This document shows positions 31,002-40,907 of a stretch of 64,000 nt of DNA, one piece after another. Within the stretch, counting starts at the first letter, position 1. Every line of letters begins with the position of its first letter. Origin of the DNA: Flavobacteriaceae bacterium (GTDB lineage: Bacteria > Bacteroidota > Bacteroidia > Flavobacteriales > Flavobacteriaceae); NCBI GenBank assembly GCA_009827225.1, contig WUAI01000003.1, positions 78,399 to 142,398 of the forward strand, read 5' to 3'. A program made the translations under genes and the position numbers. The notes under the pieces were generated by a model. The model made no database searches and was not told where the DNA came from. It saw only the letters and a program-made list of their open reading frames with translations.

Positions 31002-34000
31002 TTGAGCGCAAAAAACTACTCTACTAAACATAGCTTAGCTACCCTTATATTTTTCGGACTTTTTCTCTTCGGAAGCCTCGCCGCCTATTCACAGGATTCT
31101 ACGGCAACAGGATTTGATCAGGGGCGAATGGATCTTCCCGATCCTACGAGTATTCAGGATTTATACGAATACGACCCCATCACCGAAATGTATATCCTGA
31201 ACCGAACCCTCGGGGATTTCAATATTTCTTATCCGGTGATCCTTACGCCTGACGAGTACCAGGAATTGGTTTTGAAAGAGCAAATGAAGGCTTACTTCAA
31301 AGAAAAGATTGATGCTGCCGACGGACGAAAAGAAGGATCGGAAGAAGCTCAGAAGAATTTGTTGCCTACTTTTTACGTGAATTCCAGTTTTTTCGAATCA
31401 GTGTTCGGAGGAAATACTATAGAAGTGATTCCGCAGGGTACCGTGGAGATGGATCTTGGAATACTTTTTACCAAACAAGACAATCCGCAATTCTCCCCAA
31501 GAAACCGAAGTAACCTGTCCTTCGACTTTGATCAAAGAATCAGTCTTAGTTTATTGGGTAAAGTGGGTGAGCGCCTCCAGGTAACTGCAAATTACGACAC
31601 ACAGTCGACCTTCGACTTTCAGAATATCATCAAATTGGAATATACTCCCACAGAGGATGACATCATTCAAAAGATCGAAGTGGGTAACGTAGCAATGCCT
31701 CTGAACAGTACACTTATACAGGGTGCTCAGAGTCTGTTTGGTGTGAAAACACAGTTGCAGTTTGGAAAGACCACGATAACCGGAGTATTTTCTGAACAGC
31801 AATCCGAGACGCGATCGGTAGTGGCAGAAGGAGGAGCGACAATAACCGATTTCGAGTTGTTTGCCCTGGATTATGACGAAAATCGACACTTCTTCCTTTC
31901 GCATTATTTCCGCGACAACTATGATCGGGTTTTGGCACAATATCCATTCATTAACTCTAATGTACAGATCACGCGTGCAGAGGTATGGATTACCAATCGA
32001 AACAATACCATCAATAACGTACGTAATATTATTGCCTTACAGGATTTGGCGGAAAGTGATCCTACCAACATTGGTTTGAACACCATTCCCGGAGGATTCA
32101 TCAACGCCTCCCGAAATGCGTTTCCGGATAACAGCAATAATGATTTTAATCCCTTCGGAATTGATAACCCTGCAGAGCAAAGTATCCTGAATGAATCCAT
32201 TCGGGACGTAGCCACAGTACAGGCCGGATTTAGCGGTGTGCCTGTGAGTGATGGGGTAGATTATGTAATACTGGAGAATGCCAGACGTCTGCAACCGAAT
32301 GAGTACCAACTGAATTCACAATTGGGATATATTTCTTTGAACCAGCGACTCAATAACGACGAGGTTCTCGGGGTGGCTTTCCAGTTTACCGTTAACGGAC
32401 AGGTATACCAGGTTGGTGAGTTTTCCACTGACGGGGTAGAAGCTACCGGTATTGAAAATCCAATTGGAGGAGGAATTCCTAATGAAGGCGAAGGCGAAGG
32501 TGAAGGAGAAGTAGGAATTCCGCAGAACCTTATCGTGAAACTTCTGAAGAGTAATATCACCATCGTGGAAGAACCGGTTTGGGATATCATGATGAAGAAC
32601 ATTTATCCGATCGGCGCCTTTCAGTTAGAGCAGGAAGATTTCAGGTTAAATATACTTTACACCGATCCCTCACCCGTGAACTACATCACTCCTGCAGACG
32701 GAACCACCGAGTTTCCCTATGAGGATTTACCGGATGATGTGATTGCAGATGACGAGATTCTGTTGGACGAAGTACTCCTTCGTGTTTTCAATCTGGATCG
32801 TTTGAATTTCAACAATGATCCTCAACAGGGAGGAGATGGTTTCTTTGACTTCTATCCGGGGATAACGGTCGATCAACAAAACGGGCGGATCATTTTTACC
32901 TCTGTGGAACCCTTTGGGGAATATCTGTTTGACAAATTAGATGGCCCGGGAGGCACACAGGATTACGACATTCCATCGACGTATAATGCCAACCAAAACA
33001 AATACGTGTTTCGAACCATGTACGAATCTACTAAGATTCAAGCGGAGCAAATAGATAGTGATAAAAACAAATTCCAACTGAGAGGAACCTACAAGTCTAC
33101 CGGAGCAGATGGAATCCCAATTGGTGCTTTCAATATTCCTCAAGGTTCTGTTACCGTAACTGCCGGGGGAAGAACCCTTGTTGAAGGGGTAGATTATACG
33201 GTAAACTACCAGTTAGGACGAGTGCAGATCCTGGACCCTGCCTTGCTGAACTCCAATACTCCGATCAACATTACGACGGAGAATAATACACTATTCGGGC
33301 AGCAAACACGCCGTTTCACGGGTCTTGATGTACAGCATAGATTCAGTGATAAGTTACAAGTAGGAGGTACCTATTTAAATTTAAATGAACGACCGCTGAC
33401 GCAGAAGGCAGCCTTCCAGAATGAACCCATTAACAACACTATGTTTGGGGTGAACGTACAGTATTCAACGGAAGTTCCCTTCCTGACAAGACTTGCCAAT
33501 AAACTACCGAATATCGACACCGATGTGGAATCTAACCTGGCGGTGCGAGGTGAGTTCGCCTACTTATTGCCAGGTGCTCCTAAAGTATCCGATTTTGACG
33601 GTAAGACAACCGCGTATGTGGATGACTTTGAGGCGGCTCAAACAGCATTGGATATCAGTTCGGCGCTTACATGGAGTTTATCCAGTGTGCCTATCGGACT
33701 GGGAGGAGAACTTGGAAACAATGATCTGTCCTCTAACTATAATCGGGCAAAACTTGCCTGGTATACGATCGACCCGATCTTTTACAGTTCCCAACGACCT
33801 GAAGGAATTACGGATGAAGACTTATCCAATCCTTTCACTCGAAGGGTGTTCCGGGATGAGATCTTCCCTGATCAGGACATCATCCAGGGTCAGACACAGG
33901 CACTGTTTACACTCGATTTAGCATTTTACCCGGAGCAGCGTGGGCCTTATAACTACAACCCGGCGGCAGCAGGAAGTAACACACTTCCTAATCCGGAAGC

Positions 34001-37000
34001 TCGTTTTGGTGGGGTTTCACGACAATTGACTACTACCGATTTTGAGAGATCCAATGTAGAATACATCCAGTTCTGGTTGATGGATCCTTTCATTTACGAC
34101 GAGAACATCAATAACAGTGGAGGTAAACTAACTTTCAACCTTGGTAATATTTCTGAAGATGTACTGAAGGATGGTAGAAAGCAATATGAGAACGGTTTGC
34201 CCGAAGATGGAGGAACCCTTAATACCATAGAGACCAACTGGGGTAAAGTTCCAGCCAACCAGTCGTTGATCTATACATTCAACACCACCGGACAGGAACG
34301 TGTGAATCAGGATGTAGGATTTGACGGACTGAGTGATGCCCAGGAGGTAGCGAAGTTCCCTGCGTTCTCGAATTTACCTGATCCTTCCAATGATAATTAC
34401 ACATATTTCTTACAAGCGGAAGGGTCTATTTTGGATCGTTACCTGTTGTTTAACGGTAACGATGGAAACTCCCCCGAAACCCTTACAAATACCAACCGAG
34501 GATCGAATGCACAACCGGATGTAGAGGATATCAACCGTGATAATACCATGAATACGGTGGATAGTTACTTTGAATATGAGATAGATGTCGTTCCCGGAAT
34601 GGACGAGAATAATAGCCGTTTCGTGACGGATGTTAAAGAGATTACAGTAACGACTCAGAACAATAACGATATTCCGGTTCGTTGGATCCAGTTTAGAATT
34701 CCGATCAGTGATTACGATAATGCCATTAATGGTATTTCCGATTTCAGATCCATTCGCTTTATGAGAATGTATATGTCTGGATTTGCACAGGAAACAGTAT
34801 TGCGTATGGGGACTTTGGAGCTATTCCGAGGTGACTACAGAAGATACCAGGAAAGTCTGGACCGGGCGGATCTGGAAGACAATATCAACGATGACACCAC
34901 CTTCGAGAACGAAGCCGTTGGTGTAATCCAGAACAGTAACTATATCATTCCTCCCGGAGTATTCCGTGAAGAATTAAATAACAATAACAACATTATTCGT
35001 CAGGATGAGCAATCACTGTCCCTTAGAGTATGTGATCTGGAGCCGGGTGATGCACGTGCTGTATATAAGAATTTCAATGTGGATATGCGACAGTATAAGA
35101 ACCTGGAAATGTTTATGCACGTTGAAAGTTTAGAGGACCAGACTTTGCTGGGAGACGATCAATTGGCAGCATTCATTCGATTGGGAACGGATCTCAATAC
35201 AGCATTCTACGAGATCGAAATTCCGTTAAAGGTGTCGCCAAATTTACCGAACCCTACCGATTCAGATGGAGATGTGGTTTGGCCGATCGAAAACCGCTTG
35301 TTACTTCCACTGGAATCGCTTCAGCAGATAAAAAGTATTGCATCCAGCTCCAACCAGGAAGGGTTATTGCCAGCCGATGCGACTGGAGTACGTTATGCCG
35401 CCGATGGAGTTATTACCGGAGGGGGAGGAGATTATCGATATGGAATTAGAGGGAATCCGAGTTTCGGAAATGTGCGAGTGATCATGATTGGGCTTAGAAA
35501 CGTATCGAATTCTCAAATTTGCGGTGAGGCGTGGTTCAACGAATTGCGTTTGTCTGAATTAGAGAACAAAGGGGGTTGGGCAGCAGTGGCTAACCTGGAC
35601 GCGAATATGGCCGATTTTGCCAACATCAGTGCTACGGGTAGAGTGAGCACCATCGGATTTGGATCTATTGAACAAGGTCCGAATCAAAGAAGTCTGGAGG
35701 ATCAGGCGATTTATGATGTGGTAACGAATTTTAATTTAGGTCAGTTGTTACCTCAGAAATGGGGAATCAACCTGCCTTTTAATTATGCGTTTGGTGAAGA
35801 ATTCATCACGCCAAAATTCGATCCGGAACTACAGGATATCGAGTTGGATGATCGTATAGATGCCGAGACAGATGAAACCTTGAAAGATGTTTATAAGGAT
35901 CAGGCCGTAGATTATACCAAACGACAGAGTATCAACTTTATCGGGGTGCGTAAAGAGCGCACTGGAGAAGGCAAACCAATGCCATACGATATAGAGAATT
36001 TCACCTTCTCTTATTCATACAACCAGATCGATCATAACGATTTTGAGATCGAGGAATCTATCGATCAGAACGTTAGATTGGGTGGGACTTATAACTATAG
36101 TTTCCCGCAAAAACCGATTGAGCCATTTAAGAAGAGTGATTCCTTGTTCAATGGAAAGTACTGGCAGTTCCTGAAGGATCTGAATTTCAATCCGCTGCCC
36201 AGTAATATTGCTATAAGCTCTAATATTATAAGACAATATAACGAGCAGAAGTTCCGGGAATTGAACCTTCTGCCCGGGAACATAGGATTACCTACGTTGT
36301 ATCAAAGAAATTTCTTATTCGACTGGCAGTATACCATTAATTATAACCTTACGAAATCGCTGCGTTTCAACTTTAATGCGGCCAATAACCGTATCGTAAA
36401 CAATTATATCCAGGACGGAATCGTGGACAATTCGATTGGGATATGGGACGGGTTCTTCGAAGTAGGAGACCCCAACCAGCACTTCCAATCACTGCAATTG
36501 AATTATGACCTTCCTACGGCCAAATTCCCATTCCTAAAATGGATTAGAGCGACCTATTCATACCAGGGGGATTATCAATGGCAAGATGGTAGTGATCTAT
36601 TCAACAATATTGAGATTCCGTTAAGTGATGGTACCACCGAAGTGTTTAATCTCGGTAATTCAATTCAGAATGCGAGTACACACAGGATCAACTCGACCCT
36701 CGATATGAATAGTTTCTATCGATATATAGGCCTTACCAAAATCACACAAAGCAAGCCAAGAGCCAATAGAGAAGGAGGCGGAGGTGGCCCAGGTGGTCGT
36801 GGTGGAGAAGGTGCCGGTGGAGAAGGTGCTGGTGGAAAAGGCGGAGATGGAGACGGTAAAGGTAAGGAGAGTGCCAATGAAAAGACCGGGGGTGCGAATA
36901 AGCGAGAGCAAATTGCACGCCAGGGTAGTGGCGGACTTCGAGGAGGTAGTGGAGCCGGAGGATCTTCCGGAACGCTCCGTGCCGGAGACAAAGCGATCAA

Positions 37001-38351
37001 TACCTTGATTGGGCTTGCTACCGCCGTGAAGAAGATTCAATTCAATTACCAGGAAAACCAAGGGATCTTCCTTCCGGGATATCAGCCTTCGATAGGTTTT
37101 GCAGGATCATTGAAACCAACTACCGGATTCGTATTCGGAAGTCAGGCGGAGATCCGAGACCTGGCCGCTCGAAAAGGATGGTTAACCCTATACCCCGAGT
37201 TCAACGAACAGTACACTGAGGTGGAGAGCAGGCAATTGGATGTCCAGGCGAATATTGAATTATTACCGGATCTAAAGTTAGACCTGAATGGAAGCCGAGT
37301 GTATTCTGAAAACTATGCGGAGAACTACATCGTAGAAAACGATCTGTATCGTTCACTTACACCGAATACCTTCGGAAACTTTAATATTTCAACCATACTC
37401 ATAAAAACTGCATTTGGAAGTAGTGATGAGAATGGATCGGCGGCTTTCGATGATTTCAGAAATAATCGAATTGTCATTGCCGACCGACTGGCAAGAGAAT
37501 TTGAAGCCAACAATCCGGGAATCTATCAATATGAGATCGATGAAGAGACCGGTTATCCGGTAGGATTCGGCCCCACGAGTCAGAATGTATTATTAGCCTC
37601 ATTCCTTTCAGCGTACAAAGGATCCGATGCCTCCAAGGAAAAAACGGGAATCCTCAGAGACATTCCACTTCCAAACTGGGATCTGAAGTATACCGGTTTG
37701 ATGAATATCAAATGGTTCAAGAAGAACTTCAAGCGATTCTCTATTCAGCATGGATATCGCTCATCCTATACCGTGAATTCGTTCCAGACCAACCTGGACT
37801 TTGATAGCGCAGATCCTACGGCCATCGACCAATCGGGGAATTTTAAAAGTGAGATCTTCCTGAACAATGTGAATCTTACAGAACAATTCTCTCCGTTGAT
37901 TCGAGTGGATTTCGAAATGCAGAATTCCATTAAGATACTTGCTGAGTATAGAAAAGACAGGGCCTTGTCTTTGAGTTTTGCGAACAACTTATTGACGGAA
38001 ATTCAAGGGGATGAGATCATTCTTGGACTGGGATATCGAATCAAGGACTTAAAGATCGGGACCAATTTCGGAGGAAAGAAAAAGATCATCACTAGTGATC
38101 TTAACTTTAAGATGGATCTTTCGGTACGTGATAACAAGACTATCATTCGTTACCTGGATATCAATAATAACCAGACCACAGCGGGTCAAACAATTTACGG
38201 TTTACAGTTCTCGGCAGATTATGCCCTTAGCAAGAACCTTACGGCGCTGTTCTATTATGATCATACGTTCTCGGAATATGCCATCTCTACTGCATTCCCG
38301 CAAACCACTATTCGAAGTGGAATCACCCTTCGATACAATTTTGGAAACTAA
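31002..38351 (+). CDS. sprA: Cell surface/gliding protein SprA (T9SS outer-membrane translocon)
   Basis: 2449 aa, TTG start, signal peptide, SprA/Sov-like architecture; gene order with gcvH, vanZ-like and remB. Confidence 0.95.
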   Translation: MSAKNYSTKHSLATLIFFGLFLFGSLAAYSQDSTATGFDQGRMDLPDPTSIQDLYEYDPITEMYILNRTLGDFNISYPVILTPDEYQELVLKEQMKAYFKEKIDAADGRKEGSEEAQKNLLPTFYVNSSFFESVFGGNTIEVIPQGTVEMDLGILFTKQDNPQFSPRNRSNLSFDFDQRISLSLLGKVGERLQVTANYDTQSTFDFQNIIKLEYTPTEDDIIQKIEVGNVAMPLNSTLIQGAQSLFGVKTQLQFGKTTITGVFSEQQSETRSVVAEGGATITDFELFALDYDENRHFFLSHYFRDNYDRVLAQYPFINSNVQITRAEVWITNRNNTINNVRNIIALQDLAESDPTNIGLNTIPGGFINASRNAFPDNSNNDFNPFGIDNPAEQSILNESIRDVATVQAGFSGVPVSDGVDYVILENARRLQPNEYQLNSQLGYISLNQRLNNDEVLGVAFQFTVNGQVYQVGEFSTDGVEATGIENPIGGGIPNEGEGEGEGEVGIPQNLIVKLLKSNITIVEEPVWDIMMKNIYPIGAFQLEQEDFRLNILYTDPSPVNYITPADGTTEFPYEDLPDDVIADDEILLDEVLLRVFNLDRLNFNNDPQQGGDGFFDFYPGITVDQQNGRIIFTSVEPFGEYLFDKLDGPGGTQDYDIPSTYNANQNKYVFRTMYESTKIQAEQIDSDKNKFQLRGTYKSTGADGIPIGAFNIPQGSVTVTAGGRTLVEGVDYTVNYQLGRVQILDPALLNSNTPINITTENNTLFGQQTRRFTGLDVQHRFSDKLQVGGTYLNLNERPLTQKAAFQNEPINNTMFGVNVQYSTEVPFLTRLANKLPNIDTDVESNLAVRGEFAYLLPGAPKVSDFDGKTTAYVDDFEAAQTALDISSALTWSLSSVPIGLGGELGNNDLSSNYNRAKLAWYTIDPIFYSSQRPEGITDEDLSNPFTRRVFRDEIFPDQDIIQGQTQALFTLDLAFYPEQRGPYNYNPAAAGSNTLPNPEARFGGVSRQLTTTDFERSNVEYIQFWLMDPFIYDENINNSGGKLTFNLGNISEDVLKDGRKQYENGLPEDGGTLNTIETNWGKVPANQSLIYTFNTTGQERVNQDVGFDGLSDAQEVAKFPAFSNLPDPSNDNYTYFLQAEGSILDRYLLFNGNDGNSPETLTNTNRGSNAQPDVEDINRDNTMNTVDSYFEYEIDVVPGMDENNSRFVTDVKEITVTTQNNNDIPVRWIQFRIPISDYDNAINGISDFRSIRFMRMYMSGFAQETVLRMGTLELFRGDYRRYQESLDRADLEDNINDDTTFENEAVGVIQNSNYIIPPGVFREELNNNNNIIRQDEQSLSLRVCDLEPGDARAVYKNFNVDMRQYKNLEMFMHVESLEDQTLLGDDQLAAFIRLGTDLNTAFYEIEIPLKVSPNLPNPTDSDGDVVWPIENRLLLPLESLQQIKSIASSSNQEGLLPADATGVRYAADGVITGGGGDYRYGIRGNPSFGNVRVIMIGLRNVSNSQICGEAWFNELRLSELENKGGWAAVANLDANMADFANISATGRVSTIGFGSIEQGPNQRSLEDQAIYDVVTNFNLGQLLPQKWGINLPFNYAFGEEFITPKFDPELQDIELDDRIDAETDETLKDVYKDQAVDYTKRQSINFIGVRKERTGEGKPMPYDIENFTFSYSYNQIDHNDFEIEESIDQNVRLGGTYNYSFPQKPIEPFKKSDSLFNGKYWQFLKDLNFNPLPSNIAISSNIIRQYNEQKFRELNLLPGNIGLPTLYQRNFLFDWQYTINYNLTKSLRFNFNAANNRIVNNYIQDGIVDNSIGIWDGFFEVGDPNQHFQSLQLNYDLPTAKFPFLKWIRATYSYQGDYQWQDGSDLFNNIEIPLSDGTTEVFNLGNSIQNASTHRINSTLDMNSFYRYIGLTKITQSKPRANREGGGGGPGGRGGEGAGGEGAGGKGGDGDGKGKESANEKTGGANKREQIARQGSGGLRGGSGAGGSSGTLRAGDKAINTLIGLATAVKKIQFNYQENQGIFLPGYQPSIGFAGSLKPTTGFVFGSQAEIRDLAARKGWLTLYPEFNEQYTEVESRQLDVQANIELLPDLKLDLNGSRVYSENYAENYIVENDLYRSLTPNTFGNFNISTILIKTAFGSSDENGSAAFDDFRNNRIVIADRLAREFEANNPGIYQYEIDEETGYPVGFGPTSQNVLLASFLSAYKGSDASKEKTGILRDIPLPNWDLKYTGLMNIKWFKKNFKRFSIQHGYRSSYTVNSFQTNLDFDSADPTAIDQSGNFKSEIFLNNVNLTEQFSPLIRVDFEMQNSIKILAEYRKDRALSLSFANNLLTEIQGDEIILGLGYRIKDLKIGTNFGGKKKIITSDLNFKMDLSVRDNKTIIRYLDINNNQTTAGQTIYGLQFSADYALSKNLTALFYYDHTFSEYAISTAFPQTTIRSGITLRYNFGN

Positions 38352-38378
38352 ATCACAACTAAATACAAGTAGCTTATC

Positions 38379-38759
38379 ATGAATATACCTTCAGATTTAA
38401 AATATACAAAAGACCATGAATGGATTCGCCTCGAAGGCGATGTTGCCGTTGTTGGAATCACCGATTTTGCCCAAGGTGAATTGGGAGATATTGTCTTTGT
38501 GGAAGTTGAGACTCTGGATGAAACTTTGGATCAGGAAGAAGTTTTTGGTACAGTAGAAGCGGTAAAAACCGTTTCTGATCTATTCATGCCCCTTTCTGGA
38601 GAGATCATTGAATTCAACGATTCTCTTGAATCTGAACCTGAAAAAGTGAATAGTGACGCCTATGGAGAAGGATGGATGATCAAGATTAAAATTTCGAATC
38701 CTGATGAGTTGGAAGGTCTTTTAGATGATGCGGGTTATAAAGAAATTATTGGCGCCTAA
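38379..38759 (+). CDS. gcvH: Glycine cleavage system H protein
   Basis: [42 protein letters not shown]; lipoyl-Lys motif [11 protein letters not shown]. Confidence 0.98.
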   Translation: MNIPSDLKYTKDHEWIRLEGDVAVVGITDFAQGELGDIVFVEVETLDETLDQEEVFGTVEAVKTVSDLFMPLSGEIIEFNDSLESEPEKVNSDAYGEGWMIKIKISNPDELEGLLDDAGYKEIIGA

Positions 38760-39120
38760 ATATCTCCGGACGGCCGGTATTGCTTATACCATACTGGTAA
38801 CTGTCCTGTTTTTGATGCCTGCGGGCAATGTGCCTGTTGTCAAGATTCCATTTCTGGATAAGATTATCCATGTTATCATATTTACTTTGCTGGCGTTCTT
38901 TTGGTTATCAACACTGCTGAAAAAGAACCACACATTCAAGAAGGCATTTTGGATTTGCATTGCCATCTGGTTTTATGGCATAATAATTGAACTGTTACAA
39001 GAGAATTTTTTTGATACCAGAAATGCAGATGCCTGGGATATAGTGGCAAATACCACCGGGATCGTGCTAGGGTTTCTCGTATTTGGAAAATTAAAGAGTT
39101 ATTTAACTCTTAAAAATTAA
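38728..39120 (+). CDS. VanZ family membrane protein
   Basis: Four TM segments, [18 protein letters not shown] and GIIIELLQ...[16 protein letters not shown]; overlaps the gcvH 3' end. Confidence 0.85.
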   Translation: MRVIKKLLAPKYLRTAGIAYTILVTVLFLMPAGNVPVVKIPFLDKIIHVIIFTLLAFFWLSTLLKKNHTFKKAFWICIAIWFYGIIIELLQENFFDTRNADAWDIVANTTGIVLGFLVFGKLKSYLTLKN

Positions 39121-39179
39121 AATTCGTTTTAAAAAACAGTTGATTTTATATATTTTAGCAATCACTTAAATTCTCTATT

Positions 39180-39902
39180 ATGGAACCAAAGAAAAATCCG
39201 AAAGCAGATATGAGTCGTTGGAGCTCTGTTTACTTCGCTGCGGGACTGGCATTTATGCTATTTATTTCCTGGACAGCAGTAGAATGGAAAACCTATGATA
39301 AAAGTAACTTGATGGGAGATGTTTTGGACGTTGGAGATGATCTTGAAGAAGAGATCCCAATTACACAACAATTGACTCCACCACCTCCACCACCTCCACC
39401 ACCACCAGCTCCGGAGATTATCGAAGTAGTAGAGGATGAAGAAGAAGTTGAAGAAACCATTATTGAGTCTACCGAGACCAATCAAAACGAAGAAATCGTT
39501 GAGATTGAAGAAATTGAAGAGGTAGAAGAGGAAGAAATCGCAGATGTACCTTTCGCAGTTATTGAGAACGTGCCAATTTATCCTGGATGTGAAAATGCAG
39601 GAAACAATGAGGCTAAGAAAAAATGTATGTCTGAAAAAGTTCAGAAATTCGTTCAGAAGAAGTTCGATACTGAATTGGCGAACGATCTAGGATTGGAAGG
39701 AAGACAACGTATCTCTGTTCAATTCAAGATTGACAGAAGTGGAAACGTTGTGAACGTAAGAGCAAGAGCACCACACCCAAGACTCGAGCAAGAGGCTATC
39801 AGTGTTGTGAAGTCACTTCCGAAAATGACTCCTGGAAAGCAGCGCGGGAAAGCCGTTGGTGTACTATATGCACTTCCTATATTGTTCCAGGTAGAAAATT
39901 AA
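39180..39902 (+). CDS. Energy transducer TonB
   Basis: N-terminal TM, PPPPPPPPPPAPEI linker, C-terminal TonB-like domain (IPVQFKIDRSGNVVNVRARAPHPRLEQEA-type). Confidence 0.92.
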   Translation: MEPKKNPKADMSRWSSVYFAAGLAFMLFISWTAVEWKTYDKSNLMGDVLDVGDDLEEEIPITQQLTPPPPPPPPPPAPEIIEVVEDEEEVEETIIESTETNQNEEIVEIEEIEEVEEEEIADVPFAVIENVPIYPGCENAGNNEAKKKCMSEKVQKFVQKKFDTELANDLGLEGRQRISVQFKIDRSGNVVNVRARAPHPRLEQEAISVVKSLPKMTPGKQRGKAVGVLYALPILFQVEN

Positions 39903-39931
39903 TAAGAGGAAATACTCTTAGAACATAAATA

Positions 39932-39965
39932 AATCGCTCCGCATTTGCGGAGCGATTCTTTTTTG
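39932..39965 (+). terminator. Intrinsic terminator
   Basis: AATCGCTCCGC-attt-GCGGAGCGATTctttttt. Confidence 0.9.
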
Positions 39966-40013
39966 GCACAACCCTTGAAAGATGTAGTGATATAACTCTT
40001 AAATATAAACACT

Positions 40014-40811
40014 ATGTTACCATCTATTCAAAATGAGGGTAGTACACCATCAAAGGTACTCTCAAAAAGAGAAGAAAAAAAACGAATTAACGTTCGTTGG
40101 AATTCCGGACTTGCGTTTCAGTTAGGATTAGTAATTAGTATGTTCCTGGTTTTCCTGGTCCTGGAAAGCACCTGGGGCCTCCAGGCTTCGGCCATGTATG
40201 AGCCACCTAAGGAAGTCGACCTTACCGAGATTTCCCTGGATCGCTATGTGCTCGAAACACCACAACTCGAAATTAAACCGGAGACCGTGGTGATTAAGAA
40301 ACGTACCGTGAAGCCAGCGGTAGCATCGAACAAGTTCAAAACTGTTACAAACACTTCTCCCGTAAATGAGACCCCCGTGGCACCTACGGAAATCACTCCG
40401 GTAATGCCGGAAACCGGGATCGAAAAACGGCCTAAACCAAAAAAGAATCTGGTGGCTAATATCAACTCCGTTGAAATAGTTCCGGTCTTTCCGGGTTGCG
40501 AATCCTTATCCACCAATTTGGAACGAAAGAATTGTATGTCGGATAAGATCCGGGCATTCATCGGGCGTAAATTCGATGTCGATAAATTTACCGACAAGTA
40601 TTCCGGGGAACGACAGGTGATCAACGTGCAATTTACCATCGATCACAAAGGAAGTGTAGTCGACATCCTTGCTCGAGCACCGGGGGATGACCTGGAGAAC
40701 GAGGCTAAAAGAGTGATTTCAAAGCTTCCAAAGATGCAACCGGGCAGACAATTTAATCAGGCGGTAGACGTGATTTACAGAATTCCTATTGTGTTTAAAG
40801 TAGATTATTAA
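40014..40811 (+). CDS. Energy transducer TonB, paralogue of preceding gene
   Basis: Shared C-terminal domain: FPGCESLSTNLERKNCMSDKIRAFIGRKF...VQFTIDHKGSVVDILARAPGDDLENEA. Confidence 0.9.
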   Translation: MLPSIQNEGSTPSKVLSKREEKKRINVRWNSGLAFQLGLVISMFLVFLVLESTWGLQASAMYEPPKEVDLTEISLDRYVLETPQLEIKPETVVIKKRTVKPAVASNKFKTVTNTSPVNETPVAPTEITPVMPETGIEKRPKPKKNLVANINSVEIVPVFPGCESLSTNLERKNCMSDKIRAFIGRKFDVDKFTDKYSGERQVINVQFTIDHKGSVVDILARAPGDDLENEAKRVISKLPKMQPGRQFNQAVDVIYRIPIVFKVDY

Positions 40812-40823
40812 CAACCATCAACT

Positions 40824-40855
40824 ACCTCTCATCCATCGGGTGAGAGGTAATTTTT
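40824..40855 (+). terminator. Intrinsic terminator
   Basis: ACCTCTCA-tccatcgg-GTGAGAGGTaattttt. Confidence 0.75.
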
Positions 40856-40907
40856 CAAAAAGCATTCAAAAAAACGTATCTTTCGACAAACTAAACGCCC
40901 TTTGTCG

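Noticed and set aside
31551-32602. Clustered minus-strand ORFs within sprA
   Set aside because: Contained in a well supported long CDS; no family resemblance
36716-37000. Minus-strand Pro-rich ORF inside sprA
   Set aside because: Antisense reading of the Gly-rich SprA insert; no independent start or promoter evidence
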